A stretch of DNA of 64,000 nucleotides from Pseudomonas fluorescens. Lineage in GTDB: Bacteria > Pseudomonadota > Gammaproteobacteria > Pseudomonadales > Pseudomonadaceae. A model generated the notes under the pieces. It was not told where the DNA came from, did not search any database, and saw only the letters and a program-made list of their open reading frames with translations. This document shows positions 48,882-58,440 of this stretch, one piece after another (positions within the stretch are counted from its first letter, which is position 1; the number at the start of each line of letters is the position of its first letter). The DNA lies in the NCBI RefSeq assembly GCF_902497625.1, contig NZ_CABVGX010000013.1:53540-117539 (forward strand). Direction: 5' to 3'. The translations under genes were made by a program, and so were the position numbers.

Positions 48882-49655
48882 GTGAACTACGAAACTATTT
48901 TGCTTGAAATCCAGGGCCGCGTTGGCCTGATCACTCTTAACCGTCCGCAAGCGCTCAACGCGCTCAATGCGCAGATTGTCAGCGAGCTGAATCATGCGCT
49001 GGATGGTCTGGAAGCGGACTCCAACATCGGTTGCATTGTCCTCACCGGTTCAAAAAAAGCCTTCGCCGCCGGCGCGGACATCAAGGAAATGGCCGAGCTG
49101 ACCTACCCGCAGATTTACCTGGACGATCTGTTCAGCGACAGCGATCGCGTGGCTAACCGCCGCAAGCCGATCATTGCCGCCGTTAGCGGTTTCGCCTTGG
49201 GCGGCGGCTGTGAGCTGGCGTTGATGTGCGACTTTATTCTGGCCGGCGACAACGCGAAATTCGGTCAGCCGGAAATCAACCTTGGTGTGCTCCCAGGCAT
49301 GGGCGGCACTCAGCGTCTGACCCGTGCAGTGGGTAAAGCCAAGGCGATGGAGATGTGCCTGAGCGGGCGCTTGATCGATGCGGTGGAAGCGGAGCGCTGC
49401 GGTATCGTCGCGCGGATCGTGCCGGCCGATGAGCTGCTGGAGGAGGCGCTGAAAGTCGCGACGCTGATTGCGAAGAAGTCGTTGCCGATTGCGATGATGG
49501 TCAAGGAAAGTGTGAATCGCGCATTCGAGGTGAGCTTGTCGGAAGGCGTGCGTTTCGAGCGTCGGGTGTTCCATGCCGCGTTTGCGACGCAGGATCAGAA
49601 GGAAGGAATGGCGGCGTTTGTTGGCAAGCGTGAGGCCGCGTTCGTCGGTAAGTAA
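48882..49655 (+). CDS. Enoyl-CoA hydratase (FadB1x-like), GTG start
   Basis: A 257-residue crotonase. Oxyanion-hole segments are [16 protein letters not shown] and [19 protein letters not shown]. The two catalytic glutamates are in [20 protein letters not shown]. It would hydrate tiglyl-CoA or crotonyl-CoA in this operon. Initiation is at GTG 48882, six bases after AAGGAG. The C-terminus is oddly duplicated: [14 protein letters not shown], a short in-frame repeat at the DNA level too. Last gene of the run. Confidence 0.94.
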   Translation: MNYETILLEIQGRVGLITLNRPQALNALNAQIVSELNHALDGLEADSNIGCIVLTGSKKAFAAGADIKEMAELTYPQIYLDDLFSDSDRVANRRKPIIAAVSGFALGGGCELALMCDFILAGDNAKFGQPEINLGVLPGMGGTQRLTRAVGKAKAMEMCLSGRLIDAVEAERCGIVARIVPADELLEEALKVATLIAKKSLPIAMMVKESVNRAFEVSLSEGVRFERRVFHAAFATQDQKEGMAAFVGKREAAFVGK

Positions 49656-49674
49656 TACGGCGTTTTCACTGTCC

Positions 49675-49761
49675 CCTTCGCGAGCAAGCCCGCTCCCACA
49701 TTCGCCCGCGTCTCCTCAGGAGAAATGCGGTCAAATGTGGGAGCGGGCTTGCCCGCGAAGG
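49675..49761. repeat. REPIN-type inverted repeat between convergent genes
   Basis: CCTTCGCGAGCAAGCCCGCT and its near complement face each other over about 35 bases. A further half-element follows at about 49826-49845. The whole 49656-49857 gap holds only such repeats, and they may serve as the transcript end for both operons. Confidence 0.82.
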
Positions 49762-49857
49762 CGTCCTGCGGGCGAGCCCGACTCTGACAGGTTATCGGTG
49801 TTCTTTCGACCGACGCATAACCCGTGAGAGCAAGCCTGCTCGCGATGCCGTTAAGCA

Positions 49858-51009
49858 TCACACCAGGTAATGCTTCAACTCCCGGGCAATGACCATCCGC
49901 TGAATCTCGCTGGACCCTTCGTAAATCTGCGTGATCCGCGCATCGCGGTAATACCGCTCAACCGGATAATCCTCCAGGTACCCGTAGCCGCCATGAATCT
50001 GCAGCGCCGAAGAGCAGACCTTCTCGGCCATCTCTGACGCGAATAGCTTGGCCTGCGAAGCCTCCGACAGACACGGTTTGCCGGCACTGCGCAAGCGCGC
50101 CGCGTGAAGGATCAGCAAGCGTGCTGCGTTCAACCGGGTGTGCATGTCCGCCAGCATGTTCGCGATGCTTTGGTGCTCGATGATCGGCTTGTCGAACTGC
50201 ACCCGATCACGCGAATAGGCCAACGCCGCTTCGAACGCCGCGCGGGCGATGCCCAATGCCTGGGCGGCGATGCCGATACGGCCGCCTTCAAGGTTCGACA
50301 AGGCGATTGCCAAACCCTTGCCGCGCTCGCCCAGCAGGTTGGCCTCGGGGATCGTACAGTTGCTCAACGTCACCGCGCAGGTGTCGGAGGCGCGGATGCC
50401 CATTTTGTGCTCGGTGCGGTCGACGATAAAACCTGCGGTGTCCGTCGGTACCAGAAACGCAGAAATTCCGCGCTTGCCCAAGTCCGGGTCTGTCACCGCA
50501 AACACGATCGCCAGCCGGGCCCGCTTGCCATTGCTGACAAATTGCTTGGCGCCGTTGATCACCCACTGGCCGTCACGCAGTTCAGCGCGGGTGCGCAGGT
50601 TATGCGCTTCGGAACCGGCCTGCGGTTCAGTCAGGCAGAAGCAGCCAATAGCCTGGCCGCTGGCGAGGTCCGCCAGCCAGGTTTTTTTCTGCTCCTCGGT
50701 GCCGTAGTTGAGGACCGGCCCGCAGCCGACCGAATTGTGAATGCTCATCAGCGCACCCGTGGCGCCGTCACCGGCAGATATTTCCTCGACCGCCAAGGCG
50801 TAGGCCACGTAGTCGACGTAGGTGCCACCCCATTCTTCCGGGACCACCATGCCGAGCAGGCCAAGTTCACCCATCTTCGCCACCAGCGCGTCGTCGATCC
50901 AGCCGGCCTTTTCCCAGGATTGTGCGTGGGGCGCGATCTCGCCACGGGCAAAATCCCGGGCCATGTCGCGGATCATCACCTGCTCTTCGCTTAATTCGAT
51001 GTCGTGCAT
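49858..51009 (-). CDS. Acyl-CoA dehydrogenase, probably isobutyryl-type
   Basis: A 383-residue dehydrogenase distinct from the one at 47741. Signatures: [80 protein letters not shown]. The C-terminal [17 protein letters not shown] carries the catalytic Glu. Its immediate upstream partner is a 3-hydroxyisobutyryl-CoA hydrolase-like protein, three bases away. That points to valine (isobutyryl-CoA) degradation, though the substrate is inferred. It converges on the operon above. Confidence 0.93.
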   Translation of the reverse strand: MHDIELSEEQVMIRDMARDFARGEIAPHAQSWEKAGWIDDALVAKMGELGLLGMVVPEEWGGTYVDYVAYALAVEEISAGDGATGALMSIHNSVGCGPVLNYGTEEQKKTWLADLASGQAIGCFCLTEPQAGSEAHNLRTRAELRDGQWVINGAKQFVSNGKRARLAIVFAVTDPDLGKRGISAFLVPTDTAGFIVDRTEHKMGIRASDTCAVTLSNCTIPEANLLGERGKGLAIALSNLEGGRIGIAAQALGIARAAFEAALAYSRDRVQFDKPIIEHQSIANMLADMHTRLNAARLLILHAARLRSAGKPCLSEASQAKLFASEMAEKVCSSALQIHGGYGYLEDYPVERYYRDARITQIYEGSSEIQRMVIARELKHYLV

Positions 51010-51012
51010 GGC

Positions 51013-52119
51013 TCAGCTCCCACTCTGTTCGAGGCCGCTGAAGAAACTCGCGATATGCTCGGCATCCAGTGCCTGTAACGTCGGCGGGTTCCAGCGCGGA
51101 TTTTTGTCCTTGTCGATCAGCAGGGCGCGTACGCCTTCGATCAGGTCACCGCGTTCAAACCACTGGCGGTCCAGGTGCAACTCCATGGCGAAGCAGTCTT
51201 CCAGGCTCAAATGACGACCGCGCCGCAACATTTCCAGGGTCACGCCCATGGCCAGCGGCGAACGGCTCTCCAACAGATCCGCGGTAGCGAGCGCCCATTC
51301 ATGGCTGTCGGCAACGGTCACTTCACGCAGTTGCTCCACCATACTCGGCACGTCGGGAAGGGCGAAGAAGTGATCAATCACCGGCCGCAAGGTACTCAGT
51401 GGCGGGTGGGGCAATTGCTGCACGGCGAGTTTGGCCAGCAAGCCCTGAAGGTCTTTCAGCGGTGTGTCGTGCCACTCAAGCTGATCGAGCTGTTCGTCGA
51501 GCGCGCCCAGGCTGGCGCTCTCCAGGTACCAGTCGGCCAGCCCGCAATACAGCGCGTCGGCCGCGCGAATCTGCGTGCCGCTGACGCCCAGGTACGTGCC
51601 CAGCTCACCGGGAATACGTGACAGGAAATAGCTTCCGCCGACGTCCGGGAAATAGCCGATCGCCACTTCCGGCATGGCCAGGCGGCTCTTTTCAGTCACC
51701 ACCCGCAAATCTGCGCCCTGCACCAGGCCCATGCCACCACCGAGGACGAAGCCGTCCATCAGGGCGAGCACCGGTTTGCGGTAATGGTGGAGAGTGAGGT
51801 CGAGCGCATATTCCTCGACGAAGAAATCCCCGTGCAGCGTGCCGCCGTTCTTGAAACTGTCGTAAAGGGAACGTATGTCACCGCCGGCGCAGAAGGCCTT
51901 TTCGCCGGCACCGCGCAATACCACGGCGTGAATTTGCGGGTCTTGCGCCCACGCATCCAGTTGACGCTGCAGGTGGCGGACCATGTCGAGGGTGATTGCG
52001 TTGAGCCCGGCGGGACGATTGAGGGTCAGGTGACCAATGTGGTTGCGGACTTCGGCCAGTACTTCGTTTTGCGTGGCATCCATGGACTGGGTCCTCGGAG
52101 AAGAAACCTGAGCAGTCAT
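51013..52119 (-). CDS. Enoyl-CoA hydratase/isomerase, 3-hydroxyisobutyryl-CoA hydrolase-like
   Basis: A 368-residue crotonase-fold protein with the long C-terminal helical extension of the HIBCH group, which releases 3-hydroxyisobutyrate from its CoA ester. Matches include FCAGGDIRSLYDSFKNG, MDGFVLGGGMGLVQGADLRV, RLAMPEVAIGYFPDVGGSYF and MVEQLREV. The ATG at 52119 has GGGAG seven bases before it; the longer frame is upstream sequence. With the adjacent dehydrogenase it would cover two steps of valine catabolism. mmsA/mmsB are not in the window. Confidence 0.92.
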   Translation of the reverse strand: MTAQVSSPRTQSMDATQNEVLAEVRNHIGHLTLNRPAGLNAITLDMVRHLQRQLDAWAQDPQIHAVVLRGAGEKAFCAGGDIRSLYDSFKNGGTLHGDFFVEEYALDLTLHHYRKPVLALMDGFVLGGGMGLVQGADLRVVTEKSRLAMPEVAIGYFPDVGGSYFLSRIPGELGTYLGVSGTQIRAADALYCGLADWYLESASLGALDEQLDQLEWHDTPLKDLQGLLAKLAVQQLPHPPLSTLRPVIDHFFALPDVPSMVEQLREVTVADSHEWALATADLLESRSPLAMGVTLEMLRRGRHLSLEDCFAMELHLDRQWFERGDLIEGVRALLIDKDKNPRWNPPTLQALDAEHIASFFSGLEQSGS

Positions 52120-52251
52120 CACTAACTCCCTGCTTTTATTGTTCTTTATGGACAAGCTCGCGCGCGAGCGATCCCGGATCGTACCAGTGCAAATTTGCCC
52201 AGTACAACCCGGATACGTGCAGGTTTAGTCTGCATTTTTGCCTTACGCAAA

Positions 52252-53079
52252 CTATTGGACGCGAGGTGACAGCACTTCGCCGATGCTGCGGCGTTTGGCC
52301 TGCAACTCGGTGGCGTGGATCAGCTGTTCAAGGTCTTCGGGGGTCACGTCGATGAATGCTTCCATGTCGGCGAGCGCCAGTTTCAGGTCCTGTGCAGTGA
52401 TGGCCTGACTGTCGACGGGCGGATGGTCAGCGGGCACCACCGCTAGCGGCTCCGCAGCGCGCTTGGGATAGCGAATGCGGGTGAGATTGTTATACGCCAG
52501 CGCACTGAACAGCAACGTGAAGGCGGCAAGCATCACCGGGGCGAGGGCCTTCCAGTCCATGGCGATGGTCGCCGGGTCGGCCAGCACTAACAGCAGTGCC
52601 AGGGCGCCGGCGGGCGGGTGCAGGCAGCGCAGCCAGCACATCAGCACCAGCGCCATGCCGGCGGCGAGGCAAGCGCTGCCCAGGGTGCGACCGAGTACGT
52701 GCGCAACCAGCAAGGAGACGACAGCGGCACTCAGGTAGCCGCCCACAATTGACCAAGGCTGGGCGAGGGCGCCCGACGATACGGCAAACAGTAATACGGC
52801 TGACGCGCCCAGCGGACCGATCAGATGCTGCGCGACCTGGATACCGAAGAATTGACTGCACAGCCAGACGCTGAACAGCGTGCCCAGCGACATACCGATG
52901 GCGGCGCGGCTCCACTCAGTCGGGCGGGTGTTGATGGCGGCGGGTAACCAGCGAGCAAGCATTGGGCAGATGATCCAGAAAAATTCGAAAAAAAAAGGCT
53001 CATCTGAGAATCCCAGAAAGCCCTTTGAAGGTGTTCCAACTATTGGGGGAGGAACCGGCCCAGTGTGCCGTTCATTCAT
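52252..53079 (-). CDS. HPP family integral membrane protein
   Basis: A 275-residue protein with about five membrane helices in residues 45-205. The family signature HPPAGALALL follows MCWLRCL, and GPLGASAVLLFAV is also typical. HPP proteins resemble plant nitrite transporters (NITR2), but bacterial roles are mostly unproven. The roughly 70-residue cytosolic C-terminal tail ends VTPEDLEQLIHATELQAKRR. Single gene, divergent from the recombinase. Confidence 0.88.
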   Translation of the reverse strand: MNERHTGPVPPPIVGTPSKGFLGFSDEPFFFEFFWIICPMLARWLPAAINTRPTEWSRAAIGMSLGTLFSVWLCSQFFGIQVAQHLIGPLGASAVLLFAVSSGALAQPWSIVGGYLSAAVVSLLVAHVLGRTLGSACLAAGMALVLMCWLRCLHPPAGALALLLVLADPATIAMDWKALAPVMLAAFTLLFSALAYNNLTRIRYPKRAAEPLAVVPADHPPVDSQAITAQDLKLALADMEAFIDVTPEDLEQLIHATELQAKRRSIGEVLSPRVQ

Positions 53080-53279
53080 GCAGGTGACAAATTCATATTA
53101 ATGCAGTTTCAGTGCATTTATATTGCAGTAAGAGATGCCGGTTTTCCGACGACGACCGTTTGACATTTAGTGCCATCAACGGCAGGTTGATTCCCCCTTT
53201 TTTTTTCAACGCCATTCAAGGCTCCTCCGTTTTGATCGACTTACCAACTGCAGATTCAAGTAATGCCGGGAACAACCCG

Positions 53280-54170
53280 ATGTCCGTCTATCTGGCACGT
53301 TTGGCGCCGTCCAGCCAGTTGACCATGCGTTATGTGCTGCAAGATGCAGCTGATCGCCTGGGCTTTGACGACATGAACGTAGAAGATATCCCGTGGCATC
53401 AGTTGCAGCCCGAGGATGTGATCGCATTGGTCGCGGCCTTGCGCACTGACGGTTATGCGCCGAACACTTCGTCGCTGTATGTCAACGCGGTGCGTGGCGT
53501 CATGAATGAGGCGTGGCGCATGAGCCTGATCAGTCAGGACCACCTGCTGAAAATGCGTTCGGTCAAGGCAATCGCCGGCACGCGGCTATCGCAGGGGCGC
53601 AACCTGCGTCGCTCGTTGATTCAGGAAATGATGGCGGTTTGCGCGGCCGACCCACGGCCCCAGGGGCTGCGGGATGCGGCTATCATCGGGATTCTGTACG
53701 GTTCCGGGATGCGCAAATCTGAATCGGTAAACCTGGACCTCGCTCAGGTCGATTTCAACGAGCGCAGTCTTCGCGTCACCGGCAAGGGTAATAAGCAGTT
53801 GATCAAGTACGCCCCGGCCTGGGCGTTCGCCAAGCTTGAGGCGTGGCTGGAGCTGCGCCGCTCCCAGCTCAAGGAGGGTGAGGCTGATGATCCGTTCCTG
53901 TTCAATCGCATCCGTCGTGGCAGCCATATCACCCGCGAGCGCATTACCAAACACGCCATTTACTACATTGCCCGTCAGCGCGGTGCGCAAGTCGGGGTGA
54001 AGATCATGCCCCACGATTTCCGTCGTTCCTTCATCACCCGCGTGATCGAAGAGCATGATTTGTCGATTGCGCAGAAACTCGCGCACCACAGCAACATCCA
54101 GACCACCGCCAACTACGATGTGCGCGACGACAACGAACGCCGGCGGGCCGTGGATCGTTTTGATCTTTGA
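53280..54170 (+). CDS. Tyrosine-type site-specific recombinase
   Basis: A 296-residue integrase-like protein. The N-terminal SAM-like core-binding domain starts at VYLARLAPSSQLTMRYVL; the catalytic domain starts near residue 110. The expected residues are present: Arg in LYGSGMRKSE, Lys in TGKGNKQ, His-x2-Arg in MPHDFRRSF, His in LAHHSNIQT and the nucleophile Tyr in TANYDVRDD. I start at MSVYLARL because the upstream open frame (to GTG 53112) has AT-rich, poorly coding sequence. It could be longer. There is no excisionase, relaxase or phage gene nearby. A regular palindrome array follows 20 bases after the stop. Confidence 0.88.
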   Translation: MSVYLARLAPSSQLTMRYVLQDAADRLGFDDMNVEDIPWHQLQPEDVIALVAALRTDGYAPNTSSLYVNAVRGVMNEAWRMSLISQDHLLKMRSVKAIAGTRLSQGRNLRRSLIQEMMAVCAADPRPQGLRDAAIIGILYGSGMRKSESVNLDLAQVDFNERSLRVTGKGNKQLIKYAPAWAFAKLEAWLELRRSQLKEGEADDPFLFNRIRRGSHITRERITKHAIYYIARQRGAQVGVKIMPHDFRRSFITRVIEEHDLSIAQKLAHHSNIQTTANYDVRDDNERRRAVDRFDL

Positions 54171-54190
54171 CTGGGGTGCCGCAGGGCGCC

Positions 54191-54785
54191 CGGACGCAGG
54201 CTGCGCCAGCTGCTACAGAATTTGCGGCGAATGGTGTTTTGTAGCAGCTGCCGAAGGCTGCGTCCGGATCTTAGGCAGACGGCGGCAGCGCGTACGGACG
54301 CAGGCTGCGCCAGCTGCTACAGAGTTTGCGGCGAACGCTGTTTTGTAGCAGCTGCCGAAGGCTGCGTTAGAGTCCACGGCAGGCGGCGGCCGCGCGTACG
54401 GACGCAGGCTGCGCCAGCTGCTACAGGATTTGTGGCGAACGCTGTTTTGTAGCAGCTGCCGAAGGCTGCGTCAGGGGCTCCGGCAGACGGCGGCAGCGCG
54501 CCCGGACGCAGGCTGCGCCAGCTGCTACAGAATTTGCGGCGAACGCTGTTTTTGTAGCAGCTGCCGAAGGCTGCGTCAGGGTCTCCGGCAGACGGCGCCC
54601 GCGCATACGGACGCAGGCTGCGCCAGCTGCTACAGGATTTGCGGCGAACGCTGTTTTTGTAGCAGCTGCCGAAGGCTGCGTCAGGATCTCAGGCAGACGG
54701 CGCCCGCGCGTACGGACGCAGGCTGCGCCAGCTGCTACAGAGTTTGCGGCGAACGCTGTTTTGCAGCAGCTGCCGAAGGCTGCGT
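54191..54785. repeat. Six-unit palindromic array, period 104-105 bp
   Basis: Units start at 54191, 54295, 54399, 54503, 54608 and 54713. Each has a left arm (CGGACGCAGGCTGCGCCAGC plus TGCTAC), a middle of about 27 bases (TTTGCGGCGAACGCTGTTTT type), and an imperfectly complementary right arm (GTAGCAGCTGCCGAAGGCTG plus CGTC). About 28 less conserved bases separate the units (GGCAGACGGCG type). The arms are related to other repeats in the window, but only here do they form a regular tandem array. Short reading frames across it are artefacts. Confidence 0.93.
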
Positions 54786-54816
54786 CGGGGCGCGCAGCGG
54801 TCGTGTGACGAGGACG

Positions 54817-55362
54817 CTAAGTATCCGCCGGACACCCTGACTGATACCCGCCCGCTGCGCGATTGATCAGCGCGGCAAGCCGTTTGACATTGTTCTGCTG
54901 GGCAACCACCAGTTCACCGACGCTGGGCCCGGACGGTGTCTGCAATGTGCTTCGGCAAGTCAACAATGTGCCGTCGCCACTACGCAAACGCCATTTGACA
55001 TCGATCAAGCCGTATTGCCCCGGAATCGAGTCAAAGCGTTGCACATCCAGGCGCACTGATACTTTGCGCTGAGCGCCACTGCCCAGTTGATCCACCAACG
55101 CGCTGCGCAACTCATCCACCAGACTCGCAGCCCACCATTCGGTTTCCAGAATCGCCAGACTGCTGTTGCCCTGGCGGATAACAATTTGCGGACGGTCGAC
55201 CTGGGGCGGTACGCTCAGCCCCTCGATCAGAATCTCCCCCGCGTTCCCACGCGCAGCCACAGGTTGTGCCGGTGTCAACGTATGGAATTGAATCGGGTCA
55301 CTGCGACACGCCGCCAGCAGCAAACACGCAGTGACCAGGGTGAATTTCAGCGATAAAGCCAT
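54817..55362 (-). CDS. pqiC: PqiC-like outer-membrane lipoprotein
   Basis: A 181-residue lipoprotein of the ABC-type transport auxiliary (YmbA/PqiC) family. The signal peptide ends in the lipobox LLLAAC, so Cys19 is the predicted lipidated residue. The next residues (RSD) do not show an inner-membrane Asp+2 retention signal, consistent with an outer-membrane location. Body motifs: EILIEGLSVPPQVDRPQIV and WWAASLVDELRSALVDQL. In E. coli PqiC docks with the PqiB needle for lipid movement between membranes. It is 16 bases after pqiB. Confidence 0.92.
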   Translation of the reverse strand: MALSLKFTLVTACLLLAACRSDPIQFHTLTPAQPVAARGNAGEILIEGLSVPPQVDRPQIVIRQGNSSLAILETEWWAASLVDELRSALVDQLGSGAQRKVSVRLDVQRFDSIPGQYGLIDVKWRLRSGDGTLLTCRSTLQTPSGPSVGELVVAQQNNVKRLAALINRAAGGYQSGCPADT

Positions 55363-55378
55363 GGTGTTGCTCCTGTGA

Positions 55379-57034
55379 TCAGTTGCGTGGCGGCGCCTTC
55401 AAGTCCATGGGCGCAGCATGGTCGGGGCGGCCGCGAATCAGCGACTCCGGATGCCGGCCCAGGTAATCCGAGAGTTCGCGCAAGGAACGTGACATCCGCC
55501 CAAGCTCATCCAGGGTCTGGCTCAACTGCTCGCGCTGTGGGGAATCTTCGGCCAGGGTCGAACTGGCCGATTGCAGCGTCTTGCTGACATCGGCCAAGGT
55601 CGATTGCACGGCAGGCAAGGTTTTCGCGTTGAACTGAGTCAGGCCTTTGCGCAGCTCGACGAGGTTGCTGTCGAGGTTGTTGGCGATGCGTTCAACCGGC
55701 AGATTGTTGATCTTGTTGACCATGCTTTCGAGTTTTTCCTGCAACTGCTCGAGGCTGCCAGGTATGGTCGGGATAGAGACCGGGCGGGCAGTGGCGTCGA
55801 ACGTGACTTTCGGGGCTTTCGGGTAAAAATCAAGGGCGATGTAAAGTTGCCCGGTCAACAGGTTGCCGCTGCGCGCCTGAGCCCGCAGGCCGTTTTCGAT
55901 GAAGGTGCCAATCAGGCGAACGCCGGCGGCTTCGTCTTCGGGATCATGCTTGAGCACCTCAAGCATCTTGACGTGCGCCTGGCCCAGACGCTGCGGGTAG
56001 ATGACGATGCCGACATTGACCGGGAAGGTGCGGCTCTTCGGATCGAAATCAAGGTTGACCGAGACTACCCGACCGAACTCGATGCCCAGGAACTCCACAG
56101 GCGCATCCACCTTCAGCCCGCGCAATGCCTGATCGAAACGCAGGCTGAGGTATTGCGGTTTGCCGCTGGGCGGGGCGAGGGCAACCTGCTGATCGTCGAA
56201 CAATTCAAAGGTCTTGTCTTCCACTGCCGGGGTGTCATTGGGGCTGTATTGCGGCGCGCGGAAAGCAATGCCGCCGACCAGCAACGACGATAACGACTCG
56301 GTCTTCACCGCAAAGCCGTTGGCACCGACGTTGACATCAATGCCGCTGGCGTTCCAGAACCGGGTGTTCTCGGTGACATAGGCGTCGTTGGGCGCGTGAA
56401 TGAACACCTCGATATTGACGCCTTTGCCTTCAGGATCCAGTGCGTATGCGACCACCTGGCCTACCGGAATCTTGCGGAAATAGACCGGTGAGCCGATGTC
56501 CAGCGAACCTAGGTCTTCGGTATGCAACGTAAAACTTTTGCCCGGTTCGCCGTAGGTAATGGGCGGCGGATTCTCGAGGCCCTGGAAGGTTTTTGCGCGC
56601 GTCTCGGACTGGCCGATATCGGCGCCAATGTAGTCGCCGGACAGCAACGTATCGATGCCTGACACGCCACCGGCACCGATGCGCGGGCGTACCACCCAGA
56701 ATTGCGAGTCCTGGCGGGTGAAGCTTTCTGCCTGCTTGTCCAGTTTGATCGTCGCATTGACGCTTTTCTGGTCATCGCTCAACTCCACCCCGGAGACGTG
56801 GCCGATCACCACGTTGCGGTATTTAACCTCGGTCTTGTTGGCGGTCAGGCCACTGCCGGTTTTGAACGTGACGGTGATGGTCGGACCTTCCTGCATCAGG
56901 CTGTGCACCACCAGTGACAGCCCGACCAGCACCGCCACAATCGGCACAATCCACACCAGCGACACGCTGAAGCGACGGGTCTTGACGGGGGCCTGGCCGG
57001 GGCGCTGCGACCCATCAGTGACTGGCGACTTCAT
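55379..57034 (-). CDS. pqiB: Intermembrane transport protein PqiB (MCE domains)
   Basis: A 551-residue membrane-anchored protein. One N-terminal helix (VSLVWIVPIVAVLVGLSLVV) is followed by three MCE/MlaD domains, each with a GL-type signature: TGSGLTANKTEVKYRNVVIG, then DIGSPVYFRKIPVGQVVAY, and the third around RGLKVDAPVEFLGIEFGRVV. A coiled-coil region of about 100 residues closes the protein. PqiB stacks into a tunnel across the periplasm that carries lipids. The start MKSPVT overlaps the pqiA end by 20 bases and has GAGGAGG six bases upstream. Confidence 0.95.
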   Translation of the reverse strand: MKSPVTDGSQRPGQAPVKTRRFSVSLVWIVPIVAVLVGLSLVVHSLMQEGPTITVTFKTGSGLTANKTEVKYRNVVIGHVSGVELSDDQKSVNATIKLDKQAESFTRQDSQFWVVRPRIGAGGVSGIDTLLSGDYIGADIGQSETRAKTFQGLENPPPITYGEPGKSFTLHTEDLGSLDIGSPVYFRKIPVGQVVAYALDPEGKGVNIEVFIHAPNDAYVTENTRFWNASGIDVNVGANGFAVKTESLSSLLVGGIAFRAPQYSPNDTPAVEDKTFELFDDQQVALAPPSGKPQYLSLRFDQALRGLKVDAPVEFLGIEFGRVVSVNLDFDPKSRTFPVNVGIVIYPQRLGQAHVKMLEVLKHDPEDEAAGVRLIGTFIENGLRAQARSGNLLTGQLYIALDFYPKAPKVTFDATARPVSIPTIPGSLEQLQEKLESMVNKINNLPVERIANNLDSNLVELRKGLTQFNAKTLPAVQSTLADVSKTLQSASSTLAEDSPQREQLSQTLDELGRMSRSLRELSDYLGRHPESLIRGRPDHAAPMDLKAPPRN

Positions 57035-57689
57035 CCATGACCTCCTCATTTGGCGGGTTGCCCCGCAATGTGTCGTTATCCCAGATCAGGCGTGGGTCGA
57101 AACTCATCGCCGAGAGCATGGTGAAAACCACCACCAGGCCGAAAAACAGAATGCCCAGACGCGGTTCGATATCGCCTAACGCCTGAAACTTCACCAGCGC
57201 CGCCACCAACGCCACCACGATCACGTCGAGCATCGACCAGTAACCAATCAGCTCGACGAAGCGGTAGAGCCTGGAGCGCTCTCTGCGCGCCCACACGCTG
57301 TTGCGCTGCACGGTGATCAGCAGCAGCGTCAGCGCGCCAAACTTGATGCCGGGCACCGCGACGCTGGCAATGAAAATGATCAGGGCGATGTCCCAGGCGC
57401 CGTGCTGCCAGAACTCCAGCACACCGCCCATGATCGTACTGTCTGCTCCAGAACCGAGCATCGTCGTGTTCATCACCGGCAGCAGATTGGCCGGGATGTA
57501 GAACACCAGTGACGCCAGGAGATAGGCCCAGGTTCGCGCCATCGAATTGGTCTTGCGCCGGTGCAGCGGTGCACCGCAACGCTCGCATTCATGCGGGTCG
57601 TCGCGGACGTCACAGGCGAGCCCGCAGGTGTGGCACAGGCACAGGTCGAGATCGCTGGCAATGGGCGCCCGGCTCACAGGATGTCCCAC
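57015..57689 (-). CDS. pqiA: PqiA-type membrane protein, second half
   Basis: A 224-residue inner-membrane protein of the paraquat-inducible protein A family. A four-Cys zinc-ribbon-like N-terminus (CHTCGLACD and CERCGAPL) precedes four hydrophobic helices. E. coli PqiA carries two such modules in one chain. Here they are two adjacent genes, this one corresponding to the C-terminal module. It overlaps the upstream pqiA gene by 16 bases and pqiB by 20, so the operon is tightly coupled. Confidence 0.93.
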   Translation of the reverse strand: MGHPVSRAPIASDLDLCLCHTCGLACDVRDDPHECERCGAPLHRRKTNSMARTWAYLLASLVFYIPANLLPVMNTTMLGSGADSTIMGGVLEFWQHGAWDIALIIFIASVAVPGIKFGALTLLLITVQRNSVWARRERSRLYRFVELIGYWSMLDVIVVALVAALVKFQALGDIEPRLGILFFGLVVVFTMLSAMSFDPRLIWDNDTLRGNPPNEEVMDEVASH

Positions 57690-58270
57690 AATTCACGGAT
57701 ATCCCGCCCGGCGATGCGGATCATCATCAGGCTCAGGACCGCCAGGGCAAACAGGCCGATGCCGGGTAGCACGTCGAGCATGCCGGCCAGTTTGAACACC
57801 GCGACCATGGCCCCCAGCAGGCACACTTCGAGCATGCTCCAGGGCCTGAGCGTTTCCAGCCAGCGCATGCAGAACCTGAAACCGGGTGAGCGCTGGCCAG
57901 CAAGGGCGTAGCTCAGCACCCAGATCAGCAGCAGGACCTGGAACAGGGGGGCGATGATCATCGCAATCGCAGCCACCATGGCGATGAATGTAATGGGACC
58001 GTGGCTCAGGGCCAGCACTGAATCCCACAAGGTTGCGCTGTTTTTCAAACCCTGCAGGCTGATGCTCATGACCGGATAGAAATTGGCGAACGCCCACAGC
58101 ACGGCCGCGGTGTAGGCCAGCGCCAGGCGCTGTTCCACGGTCAGGCCGTTATAGCGCTGCAGCACGCCGCCGCAACGGGTGCACAGGGTCTTCTGGTGTT
58201 TGCCGAGCATGACTTTCTCGTACACGCAGTCGCAGTGCTCGCAGATGATCAATGGGTCAGTCGTAGCCAT
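57674..58270 (-). CDS. pqiA: PqiA-type membrane protein, first half
   Basis: A 198-residue inner-membrane protein matching the N-terminal module of PqiA. The zinc-ribbon-like cysteines are CEHCDC and CTRCG, followed by four helices (LALAYTAAVLWAFANFYPVM and others). It is the first gene of pqiA-pqiA-pqiB-pqiC. The complex supports outer-membrane integrity. No SoxR-type site was recognised upstream. Confidence 0.93.
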   Translation of the reverse strand: MATTDPLIICEHCDCVYEKVMLGKHQKTLCTRCGGVLQRYNGLTVEQRLALAYTAAVLWAFANFYPVMSISLQGLKNSATLWDSVLALSHGPITFIAMVAAIAMIIAPLFQVLLLIWVLSYALAGQRSPGFRFCMRWLETLRPWSMLEVCLLGAMVAVFKLAGMLDVLPGIGLFALAVLSLMMIRIAGRDIRELWDIL

Positions 58271-58440
58271 AGGCCGCTCGCCATGAGACAGGAATTTCAG
58301 AGCACCCCCTCAATATAGAAGCGCCTTGCGATTGAGCAAATCGAAAGGCACAAACGATTGTGGGCCTAAGCCTGGTCTGGGCGGAATTGCGACGGTGGCG
58401 GTTTTTCAGGCGAGCATCGATTTGATCGCGCGAGCGCTAT

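Noticed and set aside
53112..53279. Longer N-terminus for the recombinase from GTG 53112
   Set aside because: AT-rich, weak start, and the core-binding domain begins right after the ATG at 53280; kept only as an alternative.
54191..54785. CRISPR array
   Set aside because: The repeated unit is about 75 bases of palindrome with near-identical, not unique, intervening sequence, and no cas genes are present.
54055..54840. Repetitive Cys-rich small proteins read across the array
   Set aside because: The apparent repeat protein is just translation of the palindromic DNA array; there are no ribosome sites.
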